In this document: positions 28,281 to 36,285 of the stretch, one piece after another
Layout: each line of letters starts with the position of its first letter
How positions within the stretch are numbered: the first letter of the stretch is position 1
Assembly: GCA_951812665.1 (NCBI GenBank)
Contig: CATOST010000009.1
Location: 107,383-171,382, forward strand
DNA from: an uncultured Acidobacteriota bacterium
GTDB taxonomy: Bacteria; Acidobacteriota; UBA6911; RPQK01; JAJDTT01
Direction: 5' to 3'
Length of the DNA: 64,000 nucleotides
Program-made: the position numbers and the translations under genes
The notes under the pieces: generated by a model
The model's input: only the letters and a program-made list of their open reading frames with translations
Told to the model about the DNA's origin: nothing
The model's database searches: none

Positions 28281-28445
28281 GGTTTCTCCCAGGCTTGAGG
28301 GCGCCGGTTGGATTACCTTCATATTAACATATGGGGAGTCTCCCGACCGGGGCTATCGCCGCAACCATTTCGGTCGCATCATCAGGATCCGTTTCGTAGG
28401 AAAGACGTTTCCCCTCTCACTCCTCATTCCTCACTCCTCTTCCGG

Positions 28446-29384
28446 ATGGTAGAATCGGAATCAGTGGATCCCGAAGAGAAAGAAAAGAAACTCTTTCAAT
28501 CCCTGGAGCGGTATCGCCGCGTCGTCGTGGCCTTCAGCGGCGGCGTTGACAGCAGTTACCTGGCCTTCTGCGCCCACCGGGTATTGGGCGATGAATCGCG
28601 CGCCGTCACGGCCCTTTCGCCCTCCGTTTCCGGATACCAGCGCCGGCTGGCTCTGGACTTCGCCCGGCGCTACCGGTTGAATCACACGCTGATCGAGACC
28701 CGGGAGATGGACAATCCCGACTACGCCCGGAATCCCACGAATCGATGCTACTTCTGCAAGGACGAACTCTACGTTCACCTGAAGCAGCTGCTTCAGGAAT
28801 GGAACGCGGAAGCGATTCTGGATGGCTCGAACCTGGACGACATCGGCGACTACCGGCCCGGCCGGCGCGCTTCTCGAGAGCAGGGCGTCCTGAGTCCCTT
28901 CATCGACGTGAAGCTGAGCAAGGACGAGATCCGGTCCCTGTCTCTCAAATGGGGTCTCCCCACCTGGGACCTTCCGGCCATGCCCTGTCTCTCCTCCCGC
29001 TTTCCCTACGGTGTCGCCATCACCGAGGAGAAGCTGCAACAGGTCGACAAGGCCGAGGCCTACATCCGGAGCCTGGGGGTGATCAGCTTCCGGGTCCGTC
29101 ACCACGAGGAACTGGCCCGGATCGAGGTCGACCGGGCGGAGCGGCACAAGCTGATGGACCCGGATCTCTTCGACGACATCAACCGGAAGTTCCGCTCCCT
29201 CGGATATAGCTATGTCACTCTGGATCTGCAGAGTTTTCGATCCGGTTCCCTGAATCAGGTGGTGAACCTGGAACTTTCTTCCGGACAGATCAAGCAGTCT
29301 GCGGTGAAAGTCCCACGCAGCACCGAGACCGGAGCTGCGCCCGCCGGACAAGGCGCTCTGAGGGAGCATACCGGGAGTATGTGA
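28446..29384 (+). CDS. larE: LarE-family ATP-dependent sacrificial sulfur transferase
   Basis: PP-loop enzyme of the LarE group, which in Lactobacillus donates cysteine sulfur to the nickel-pincer cofactor of lactate racemase. The PP-loop is VVVAFSGGVDSSYLAF near residues 26-41, and the sulfur-donor-type cysteine lies in AMPCLSSRFPYG. The start MVESESVDPEEKEKK at 28446 is preferred to an upstream ATG that adds an unrelated leader. The last 26 or so residues (from AVKVPRSTETGAA to EHTGSM) are encoded by the palindromic repeat at 29294, so the native C terminus probably ended near SSGQIKQS. LarB and LarC are not in the window. Confidence 0.88.
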   Translation: MVESESVDPEEKEKKLFQSLERYRRVVVAFSGGVDSSYLAFCAHRVLGDESRAVTALSPSVSGYQRRLALDFARRYRLNHTLIETREMDNPDYARNPTNRCYFCKDELYVHLKQLLQEWNAEAILDGSNLDDIGDYRPGRRASREQGVLSPFIDVKLSKDEIRSLSLKWGLPTWDLPAMPCLSSRFPYGVAITEEKLQQVDKAEAYIRSLGVISFRVRHHEELARIEVDRAERHKLMDPDLFDDINRKFRSLGYSYVTLDLQSFRSGSLNQVVNLELSSGQIKQSAVKVPRSTETGAAPAGQGALREHTGSM

Positions 29385-29453
29385 CCGAGGAGCAACGCAG
29401 TCCGACGGGATGCAGACCCGGTCGAATGCCGTGATGACTATTGCCGCGGGCTG
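29294..29453 (+). repeat. 160-bp palindromic repeat, complete copy at the 3' end of larE
   Basis: Begins GCAGTCTGCGGTGAAAGTCC and ends near CCGCGGGCTGC. It shows the unbroken centre GCTCTGAGGGAGCATACCGG GAGTATG (in continuous order), which is the reference for the site where the IS110 element entered the 44.6-kb copy. It overlaps the last 91 bases of the larE frame and extends towards ggt. Confidence 0.88.
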
Positions 29454-29524
29454 CTTGGGCTCCTGACGCCCGTACTCACGCTTGCTACCCATTGGAGACC
29501 GTCTTGATCTACTTGCATCGCCTG

Positions 29525-31270
29525 ATGGATTCCGTCCGCCGTTCGGCCCGTAAGGCGGGTCAGTCAAAGATAACCCGAGAGGCCAGGCTGCCGGTATGGG
29601 GTCTACTGGTCCTCGTGGCCTCCGGGATCCTCTCCTGCCGTCCGGAGGAGACCGCTCCGGGCGCCACCATCGCTTCCCGGGGGATGGTGGTCAGCTCCAA
29701 TCCACTGGCCAGCCAGGCGGGTGTCGATGTCATGCGAGAGGGCGGCAACGCCATCGACGCCGCCGTCTCCGTGAGCTTCGCACTCGCCGTGGTGCATCCC
29801 ATCGCCGGCAACGTGGGAGGCGGAGGATTTCTGCTCTACCACGACGCCGAAACCGGCCGGGAGATCAGCGTGGACTATCGCGAGATGGCGCCCGCCGCCG
29901 CCGGTCGCGACCTGTATCTGGACGCTGCGGGAGAGGTGGTCCCGGAGTTGTCCACCGTGGGATACCTGGCGTCGGGAGTTCCGGGGTCCGTGGCCGGGCT
30001 TCACTTGGCCTGGCGCCGTTTCGGAACGCTTCCCTGGAGCCGGTTGCTGGAGCCGGCCATCGATCTGGCCCGGAACGGCTTCGTGGTGGAGGAACATTTC
30101 AGCCGATCGCTGGAAGCGGCCGTTCCCCTGTTGGAGCGTTTCGATGAGAGCCGCCGCATCTTTCTGCCGGGCGGAAATCCCCCTGCGCCGGGCCGGACCT
30201 TCACCCAGCCCGAGTTGGCGCGCACACTGGAGGCGATTGCCCGGGACGGCGCCGAGGCGTTCTACGGGGGTGAGATCGCGGAGCTGATCGAACGGGACAT
30301 GGAGGCCCACGCCGGGATCATGACCCGGGAAGATCTGTCAAACTACGTTGCCCGGATCCGGCCTCCGGTCCGGGGCCGTTACCGGGGCTATGAAGTCGTG
30401 TCCATGGGGCCTCCCAGCTCCGGGGGCGTGATCCTCATCGAGATGCTGAACATGTTGGAGTTGGCGGGACACCGGCAGGAGACCACGCCACGGCTGCACC
30501 TGCTGGCGGAGTGCATGCGCCGGGCCTTCGCCGACCGGGCCGCCTACATGGGGGACGCGGATTTCACCGAGGTTCCCGTCGATCGGCTCCTGTCCACGGA
30601 ACATGCCCGGGAACGGTTGGAGGATCTGGACGGGGCGGCCGCCACCGAGAGTAGGCAGGTTGCCGCGGGAACGCTTGCGGAGGAGTCGCCCCAGACCACG
30701 CATCTCTCGGTGGTGGATCCCGAGGGAAGCGCGGTGGCCATCACCACCACCATCAACGGCAATTTCGGCTCCGGTGTCACCGTCAAGGGGGCCGGGTTCC
30801 TGTTGAACAACGAAATGGACGATTTCACGTCCCGAGTGGGAGTCCCCAACATGTTCGGGCTGATCCAGGGCGAGGCCAACGCCATCGCTCCCGGAAAGCG
30901 GCCGCTGAGCGCCATGACGCCCACCCTGGTCAAGCAGGACGGAAAGGTGTTGCTGGTTCTGGGGAGTCCCGGCGGACCCGCCATCATCAACACGGTTCTG
31001 CAGATCGTCCTCAATGTGCTGGACGAGGGGATGGATCTGTATGAGGCGGTCGATGAGCCCAGAATCCACCATCAGTGGATGCCCGACCGGATCGTCGCCG
31101 AGACCGGAGCTCTCTCCCGAGAGGTCGAAGCCGAGTTGGAGTCGCTGGGACACGAGGTGGTCTATCGCGGCCGGATCGGCGATGCCCACTGCATCCGGGT
31201 GGACCCCGTCAGCGGCCTGCGGGAAGGTGTGGCCGACCCTCGCCTCTGGGGCGAGGCGCGGGGTTTCTGA
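29525..31270 (+). CDS. ggt: Gamma-glutamyltransferase, predicted lipoprotein
   Basis: N-terminal nucleophile hydrolase that cleaves glutathione and transfers gamma-glutamyl groups; synthesised as a precursor that autocleaves. The nucleophile threonine is in SPQTTHLSVVDPEGSAVAIT, and SSGGVILIEMLNML and SPGGPAIINTVLQIV are conserved. From ATG 29525 the product has about 581 residues, with a hydrophobic segment ending in a lipobox-like LVASGILSC, so it is probably anchored in a membrane. The open frame extends upstream to 29441, into repeat sequence, which is unlikely to be coding. Confidence 0.93.
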   Translation: MDSVRRSARKAGQSKITREARLPVWGLLVLVASGILSCRPEETAPGATIASRGMVVSSNPLASQAGVDVMREGGNAIDAAVSVSFALAVVHPIAGNVGGGGFLLYHDAETGREISVDYREMAPAAAGRDLYLDAAGEVVPELSTVGYLASGVPGSVAGLHLAWRRFGTLPWSRLLEPAIDLARNGFVVEEHFSRSLEAAVPLLERFDESRRIFLPGGNPPAPGRTFTQPELARTLEAIARDGAEAFYGGEIAELIERDMEAHAGIMTREDLSNYVARIRPPVRGRYRGYEVVSMGPPSSGGVILIEMLNMLELAGHRQETTPRLHLLAECMRRAFADRAAYMGDADFTEVPVDRLLSTEHARERLEDLDGAAATESRQVAAGTLAEESPQTTHLSVVDPEGSAVAITTTINGNFGSGVTVKGAGFLLNNEMDDFTSRVGVPNMFGLIQGEANAIAPGKRPLSAMTPTLVKQDGKVLLVLGSPGGPAIINTVLQIVLNVLDEGMDLYEAVDEPRIHHQWMPDRIVAETGALSREVEAELESLGHEVVYRGRIGDAHCIRVDPVSGLREGVADPRLWGEARGF

Positions 31271-31278
31271 ACTGCAGG

Positions 31279-32637
31279 TCAAGATCCGACCAGGATGAAC
31301 CGGAAGTCCATCACGTTGGTCTGGGTGGGGCCGGTGATGATGAGGTCGCCCAACTTCTCGAAATAATGGTAGGAGTCGTTGTTGGCCAGGTAGGACTCCA
31401 AATCGAGGCCCAGTGAGCGGGACCTCCGCGCGGTTTCCGGAGTGGCCCAGGCGCCGGCCGCGTCGGTGGGACCATCGTTGCCGTCGGAACCGATGGAGGA
31501 GATGAGGACCGGCTCGTCTCCCCAACTCTCCAGCTCCCGAGCGCACCAGAGCGCGAACTCCTGGTTCCTCCCCCCCTTGCCCGATCCGGTGACTCTGACC
31601 GTGGTCTCGCCTCCGGAGATGATGCAGCAGGGCGGAGCCACCGGGATGCCGCTCTGGAGGACTTCCCGGGCGATGCCCACGTGGACCTTGGCCACGTCCT
31701 CCGTGTTGCCGTAGATGGAAGAGGAGAGGATCAGCGGAGTGAAGCCCCGGCGCCGGGCTTCGGCTGCCGCCGCCTTCAAGGCCAGGATGTTGCTTCCCAC
31801 CACCCTGTTCTGCACCTTCACGAAGGCTGGGTCGTTCTCCTTGAGGGTCTCCCCGGGGGCGTCAACTCCACCGGCGGCGCCTTCCTGCAAGTGCCGCAGC
31901 ACGGGATCGGGAACCGTGGTTCGGATGCCGTACTGTCTCAGGATTCCCAGACAATTTTCGAAGCGCGTGGGATCGGGTACGGTGGGTCCCGAGGCGATGC
32001 TGCTCAGGTCGTCCCCGACCACGTCGGAGAGGAGCAGGGAAACCACCTGGGCGCCGTGGGTGTGCTGCAACAGGCGGCCGCCCTTGAAGCGGCTCAGGTG
32101 CTTCCGGATCGCGTTGATCTCATGGATGGTGGCGCCCGAGTTCAAGAGGACCGAGGTGGTCGCCTGCTTGTCCGCCAGCGTGATTCCCGGGACCGGGCAG
32201 GGAGTCAGGGCGGAGCCGCCCCCCGAAATGAGCACCAGGAGAAGGTCGCTGGAGGTCAGGTTCCGGTCCAGGAATTCCAGGATCCGAGACGCGGCGGAAA
32301 CGCCGTTCTCATCCGGTTCGGGATGTCCGGCCTCCAGCACCCGGGTTTTGTCCAGGACTCCGCCGTGACCGTACTTGACCACTACCAGACCCCGGTTCAG
32401 ACGATCTCCCAGGATCTGCTCGACGGCGGCGGCCATGGGGACGGCGGCCTTCCCGGCGCCGGCCAGAAAGACCTTGCGGAACTCCCTCAGCGGGTAGGTC
32501 CGGTCGCCCACGTGAAGCGCTTCCTCGTCCCGAGACAGAGAGTCTCGAACCACTTGGCCGGGGTCGACCGCCGCCAGAGCCGCACGGTAGACAAGCTTGA
32601 GAACACTCTCCAACTGGAGTGAATTCCTGCCGGTCAT
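31279..32637 (-). CDS. Glycerate 2-kinase (DUF4147/MOFRL type)
   Basis: Phosphorylates D-glycerate, giving 2-phosphoglycerate in this family (GckA/TtuD). The chosen start MTGRNSLQLESVLKLVYRAA overlaps the upstream stop by four bases. The N-terminal part has FLAGAGKAAVPMAAAVEQIL and LVLISGGGSALTPCPVPGIT; the C-terminal MOFRL domain has ISGGETTVRVTGSGKGGRNQ and SIGSDGNDGPTDAAGAW. Length 452 residues. It faces ggt tail to tail with a gap of eight bases. Confidence 0.93.
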   Translation of the reverse strand: MTGRNSLQLESVLKLVYRAALAAVDPGQVVRDSLSRDEEALHVGDRTYPLREFRKVFLAGAGKAAVPMAAAVEQILGDRLNRGLVVVKYGHGGVLDKTRVLEAGHPEPDENGVSAASRILEFLDRNLTSSDLLLVLISGGGSALTPCPVPGITLADKQATTSVLLNSGATIHEINAIRKHLSRFKGGRLLQHTHGAQVVSLLLSDVVGDDLSSIASGPTVPDPTRFENCLGILRQYGIRTTVPDPVLRHLQEGAAGGVDAPGETLKENDPAFVKVQNRVVGSNILALKAAAAEARRRGFTPLILSSSIYGNTEDVAKVHVGIAREVLQSGIPVAPPCCIISGGETTVRVTGSGKGGRNQEFALWCARELESWGDEPVLISSIGSDGNDGPTDAAGAWATPETARRSRSLGLDLESYLANNDSYHYFEKLGDLIITGPTQTNVMDFRFILVGS

Positions 32638-33770
32638 GACTTGTTGAATCCGGTCCAGTATGACCTCTCGACGCGGCCCGGCGGGGGAGTGGTGCGCGAC
32701 AGGTTCAGTCGTATGGGGTCGTGCCGGGCCGTCCACACGGGGAAGTTTTCATCAATCCGGTGCCAGACGTATCCGAGGAGGCAGCCGAACCCGAGGCTGC
32801 CCACGATGAAGCAGACTGTGGCCAGTGCCGTGCGGATCAGCATGTCCAGAAAACTTCGGGCCTGGCCCGATGGTGTCACTTCGACGGTCCGGTCGTGGAC
32901 CCACTTCACCGCCGGCGCCCATTGAACCTCTCCCAACACGGCCTGTGCCCGGGGTTCCGTTCCCAGAAAGAGCGCCAGCAGCAAGCCGCTCCGCTTGATG
33001 TAGATACCGTCGGCGGAAAAGAACGAATGCAGCGAGTTCTGGAGTTCGAGGAAGTAGTCGGCCGCCAGGGCCGGCGTCGGGTAGGCCAGCAGAAACAGGG
33101 AGCCACCCTCTGGGCCATAGTCCGCGAAGGCGACCTCGACCCGGTCCTGGAAGCCGATCTTGGCCAGGAGCGGGTCCGGGAAGCGATCGTTGTAGGCCAA
33201 GGCCGCCGGCCCCAGATAGACGCCGACGGAATCCGTGACCAGGTCCTCGCGAGGCAGGTGCAGCACCGTCACGGGATGGAGGTTGACGATGGGGATCGCT
33301 TCCACGAGAGTCGACACGGCGCCCTTGAGCTGAACTCTGGCCTGGGGTCCCGGCTTGGCGGTGAGACGAAACAGAAAGGGACCCCGCCAGAAAACACAAC
33401 TCCTCTCTCCGCAACGGTTCTCCACGGGCAACTCGAGCCGGTCTCCGGTTGTGGGCCGCAGCACCGAATCGAGGCGGTACATTCCGAAAGCGCCCTGCTG
33501 GTGCAGCATCTCGTAGACTTCCATCACCAGGGAGGAATCTCCCGGCTTCTGGAGGCGCCAGCGGGAATAGGACTGAAGGGCGTATTCCTCGAACACGGGC
33601 TGCGAAAAATCCCCGGCCACCCGTGCCAGGTCAGCGGACTTCTCGAGCGAGCGGAACCGGTACTCGGAGAGCCCCTCCAGATACCGCTGAACTCCCACGG
33701 GCGCTTCCTGGGAATTGAGCGGAGTCAGGAATCCCGAGAAAATGAGCACACAAAGCCAGGGAATTCTCAC
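32634..33770 (-). CDS. Secreted/membrane protein, DUF6599-like
   Basis: A 378-residue protein with a signal peptide (WLCVLIFSGFLTPLNSQ), a long periplasmic-type domain (EYALQSYSRWRLQKPGDSSL, VYEMLHQQGAFGMYRL, a cysteine pair in ENRCGERSCVFW) and one transmembrane helix near residues 308-332 (ALATVCFIVGSLGFGCLLGY). The pattern resembles DUF6599 proteins, which I recall mostly from Acidobacteriota. Function unknown. It is translationally coupled to the glycerate kinase gene. Confidence 0.65.
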   Translation of the reverse strand: MRIPWLCVLIFSGFLTPLNSQEAPVGVQRYLEGLSEYRFRSLEKSADLARVAGDFSQPVFEEYALQSYSRWRLQKPGDSSLVMEVYEMLHQQGAFGMYRLDSVLRPTTGDRLELPVENRCGERSCVFWRGPFLFRLTAKPGPQARVQLKGAVSTLVEAIPIVNLHPVTVLHLPREDLVTDSVGVYLGPAALAYNDRFPDPLLAKIGFQDRVEVAFADYGPEGGSLFLLAYPTPALAADYFLELQNSLHSFFSADGIYIKRSGLLLALFLGTEPRAQAVLGEVQWAPAVKWVHDRTVEVTPSGQARSFLDMLIRTALATVCFIVGSLGFGCLLGYVWHRIDENFPVWTARHDPIRLNLSRTTPPPGRVERSYWTGFNKS

Positions 33771-33789
33771 CGCTCAATCCCCTCTGCTC

Positions 33790-35424
33790 TCACTCTTCAC
33801 TCCTCGCTTCGGCCAGCTCCTGCTTGAGACCGGCGGTTCCCAAGTCTTGAAGATACTGTTTTACACCTTCGAACAGGGCTTCGGCGACCTTTTGGCGGTT
33901 CTCGGAAGTGGTCAGAAACTTCTCTTCGGCGGGATTGCTGATGAACCCGACCTCGGTGAGGATGCTGGGCATGCTCGCTCCCATGAGCACGATGAAGGGC
34001 GCGGTCTTGACGCCACGGTTCAGGAAGGGACGGCGATGCTTCTTGATTCCCGAGAACAGGCTGGTCTGGACCACGCCGGCCAATTTGCGGGACTCGGCGT
34101 TGTAGTCTCCCTTGGCGATCTGGCGCAGGAGGTCTTCGAGCTCCCCGACCGTCCGCTGGGACGCGGCGTTCTCTCGGGTGGCCACGTCCTGTTCCGAAGC
34201 GGTCTTGGCAAAATTCAGGTAGAAGGTCTCCGCCCCGGTGGCTCGTCTCCCGCGGCTGGCGTTTCCGTGTATCGAGATGAAGAGATCGGCTTGGTGCTGG
34301 TTGGCGATGGCGGTGCGCTCTTCCAGGGGGATGAAACGGTCGTCGTCCCGGGTCAGGATCACCTGGGTTCCCAGGCGTTCTTCCAGCAATGGCTTCAGGC
34401 GTCTGGCGATGCTCAGGACCAGGTCCTTTTCCCGCAGGCCTCCGGGCCCGATGGCTCCCGTGTCATGGCCGCCATGCCCGGGGTCCACCACGACTCGTCC
34501 GACCTTCAGTCCCAGCATCCGAGTGAGAGTGAGGTCTTCCTGCGGGTCGCGTTTGGCGGCCCGCGGCGATTCCGGACTTTTTTTGCGAGTTGGAGCGGCC
34601 GCTGGGGTGGGACGAGCCTTCCGGGCCGTGCTGAACTCCCGGGTCGTCTTGGCCTTCCGTCCGGAGCCGTGACCGCGAGTATCGATGACGATGCGGAACG
34701 GTTCGAACAGGGCGAAAACGGTGTGGTCACGGATCTTGTGGTAGTCGAGGACCACGCGGACGACGTCCGGGCGGTTCCGGGCGACGCGGATCCGTTTGAT
34801 GAAAACCCCGTCCACGCTGATGGTGCGTCCGTTCAGCTCGGGCCCCGGTCGGGTTCCCACCAGGTCGAAGTAGATCCGGTCGGGTGACTTGAGCACCTGC
34901 TTCTCGAACTTCACCTCCCGGTCCAGTTGGATGACGACCCGGGTGTAGTCCTCGTTGGCGCGGTAGCGAATCTCGGAGACCACCGCCAGCGGCGTCTTGT
35001 CGGGAACCGGGATCTTCCGGCGGGCCGTCGTTTCCAACTGGACGGCCCGATCGAGGGCGGCGCGGCGATGGCGCGACTGCGGGTGTTCCCGGGCCAGGCG
35101 GCGGTAGGCGCGAATGGCGTCCTGACGGTATTCGGCCTCTGGCAAACGATCGGCCATGCGGTCGTAAAGGGTCGCGACGGCGTAGAGGGAATCCGCGGCG
35201 ATCTCCGGCGCCGGATCGTGGTCGACGGCACGGAGGTAGAGTGAGACGGCTTGCTGGTAGTCGGGAATCGTCCGCTGGGACTCCGGTTTGGCCAGCAGCT
35301 CAAGTCCGAATCGGAAGGCCTCGGCGTAAGCCGTTTCGGCGGCGCCGCGATCCTGACCCACGACCAAGGGCCCGCCCAACAGCACCAACGACAGCGCCGG
35401 CAGCAGACGAAATGGGAACAGCAC
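33790..35424 (-). CDS. N-acetylmuramoyl-L-alanine amidase with AMIN domain
   Basis: Zinc amidase that cleaves peptide stems from peptidoglycan, as in AmiC-type cell separation enzymes. The GTG at 35424 is preferred, with AGGAG seven bases upstream and an immediate signal peptide (FPFRLLPALSLVLLGGPLVV). A tetratricopeptide-like helical region follows (residues about 30-130), then an AMIN domain (RVVIQLDREVKFEKQVLKSP) and the Amidase_3 domain (VVVDPGHGGHDTGAIGPGGL, with the zinc ligands in DPGHGG, the E of LREKDLVLS and the SIHGNAS histidine, and the late LTEVGFISNPAEE). Length 544 residues. Confidence 0.93.
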   Translation of the reverse strand: MLFPFRLLPALSLVLLGGPLVVGQDRGAAETAYAEAFRFGLELLAKPESQRTIPDYQQAVSLYLRAVDHDPAPEIAADSLYAVATLYDRMADRLPEAEYRQDAIRAYRRLAREHPQSRHRRAALDRAVQLETTARRKIPVPDKTPLAVVSEIRYRANEDYTRVVIQLDREVKFEKQVLKSPDRIYFDLVGTRPGPELNGRTISVDGVFIKRIRVARNRPDVVRVVLDYHKIRDHTVFALFEPFRIVIDTRGHGSGRKAKTTREFSTARKARPTPAAAPTRKKSPESPRAAKRDPQEDLTLTRMLGLKVGRVVVDPGHGGHDTGAIGPGGLREKDLVLSIARRLKPLLEERLGTQVILTRDDDRFIPLEERTAIANQHQADLFISIHGNASRGRRATGAETFYLNFAKTASEQDVATRENAASQRTVGELEDLLRQIAKGDYNAESRKLAGVVQTSLFSGIKKHRRPFLNRGVKTAPFIVLMGASMPSILTEVGFISNPAEEKFLTTSENRQKVAEALFEGVKQYLQDLGTAGLKQELAEARSEE

Positions 35425-35520
35425 AGTCACACTCCTTTGGCCCCGGGGTGGACTGATACCGCCCGCAATTGTACACACTGCGGCTGTCAAGTTCGAAGCG
35501 GCGGGAGTGGCCGCCCAGCG

Positions 35521-36147
35521 CTAAAAGGGGTTCGATTGGGGAATGTTGGTGAGCAGGATCCGTCCACCGGGTTGCAACACGCGACGGATCCGGTCCTGGG
35601 GGACCCGCGACGGGGCGAACCCGTAGAGCCGCCGGACCTTGTTTACGTAGTCGATGGTTTCCGGGTACGGAGGAACGCCCCCGTAACGGACCACCGCGTT
35701 CTCTCCCGCGTTGTATCCGGCCAGAGCCAGTTCCAGATCGCCCTGGAAATAGTCGAGGAGGAATTCCAGGTAACGAACGCCCCCTTCGATGTTCTGGACC
35801 GGATCGAACACGTCGCGGACGCCGAACCGGCGAGCCGTATCGGGGTGCAGTTGCATCAGTCCCAGGCATCCCTTGGGAGAGACAGCCTCCGGACGAAAGT
35901 TGCTTTCAACGCGGATAACGGCGTTGACCAGGTCCATGTCCACGCCGTATTGCCGGGAGATTTCCTGAACCGTGGACCGATAGAGTCCAGCCCCCTTGCC
36001 GGCAGGAATCGGGAGGCTGTCCCGGTCAGGCCGGGCCGGGACCCTGTTCGTGAGCACCCGGACGCCGTCTTCTCTCCAATAGCTGTGGATTCGATTCGCC
36101 AGCAGGGAAGGCGACGCCACCACCAGCACCAGCAGCCAAACCATCAT
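35521..36147 (-). CDS. Lytic transglycosylase (SLT domain)
   Basis: Peptidoglycan-cleaving enzyme. Started at MMVWLLVLVVASPSLLANR, a good signal peptide, it has about 208 residues; the open frame reaches 36267, but the extra 40 residues look like non-coding sequence, and neither start has a strong ribosome site. The SLT core is AVIRVESNFRPEAVSPKGCL followed by GLMQLHPDTARRFGV, with the catalytic glutamate in RVESNF, and LALAGYNAGENAV is the second signature. It follows the amidase on the chromosome, a wall-remodelling pair. Confidence 0.88.
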   Translation of the reverse strand: MMVWLLVLVVASPSLLANRIHSYWREDGVRVLTNRVPARPDRDSLPIPAGKGAGLYRSTVQEISRQYGVDMDLVNAVIRVESNFRPEAVSPKGCLGLMQLHPDTARRFGVRDVFDPVQNIEGGVRYLEFLLDYFQGDLELALAGYNAGENAVVRYGGVPPYPETIDYVNKVRRLYGFAPSRVPQDRIRRVLQPGGRILLTNIPQSNPF

Positions 36148-36285
36148 TTGCCGGATAGGATGCTCTGTCCCCCGGAATGGCCGAGTAGAAATTCGGATTA
36201 TTCGATGCGTTGGGTCGGACGCTGGCATTCGAGTGTCTCGCAACCAGTTTAACAGCCGGTTCACCACGGAGTGTTAGCCTGAAAC

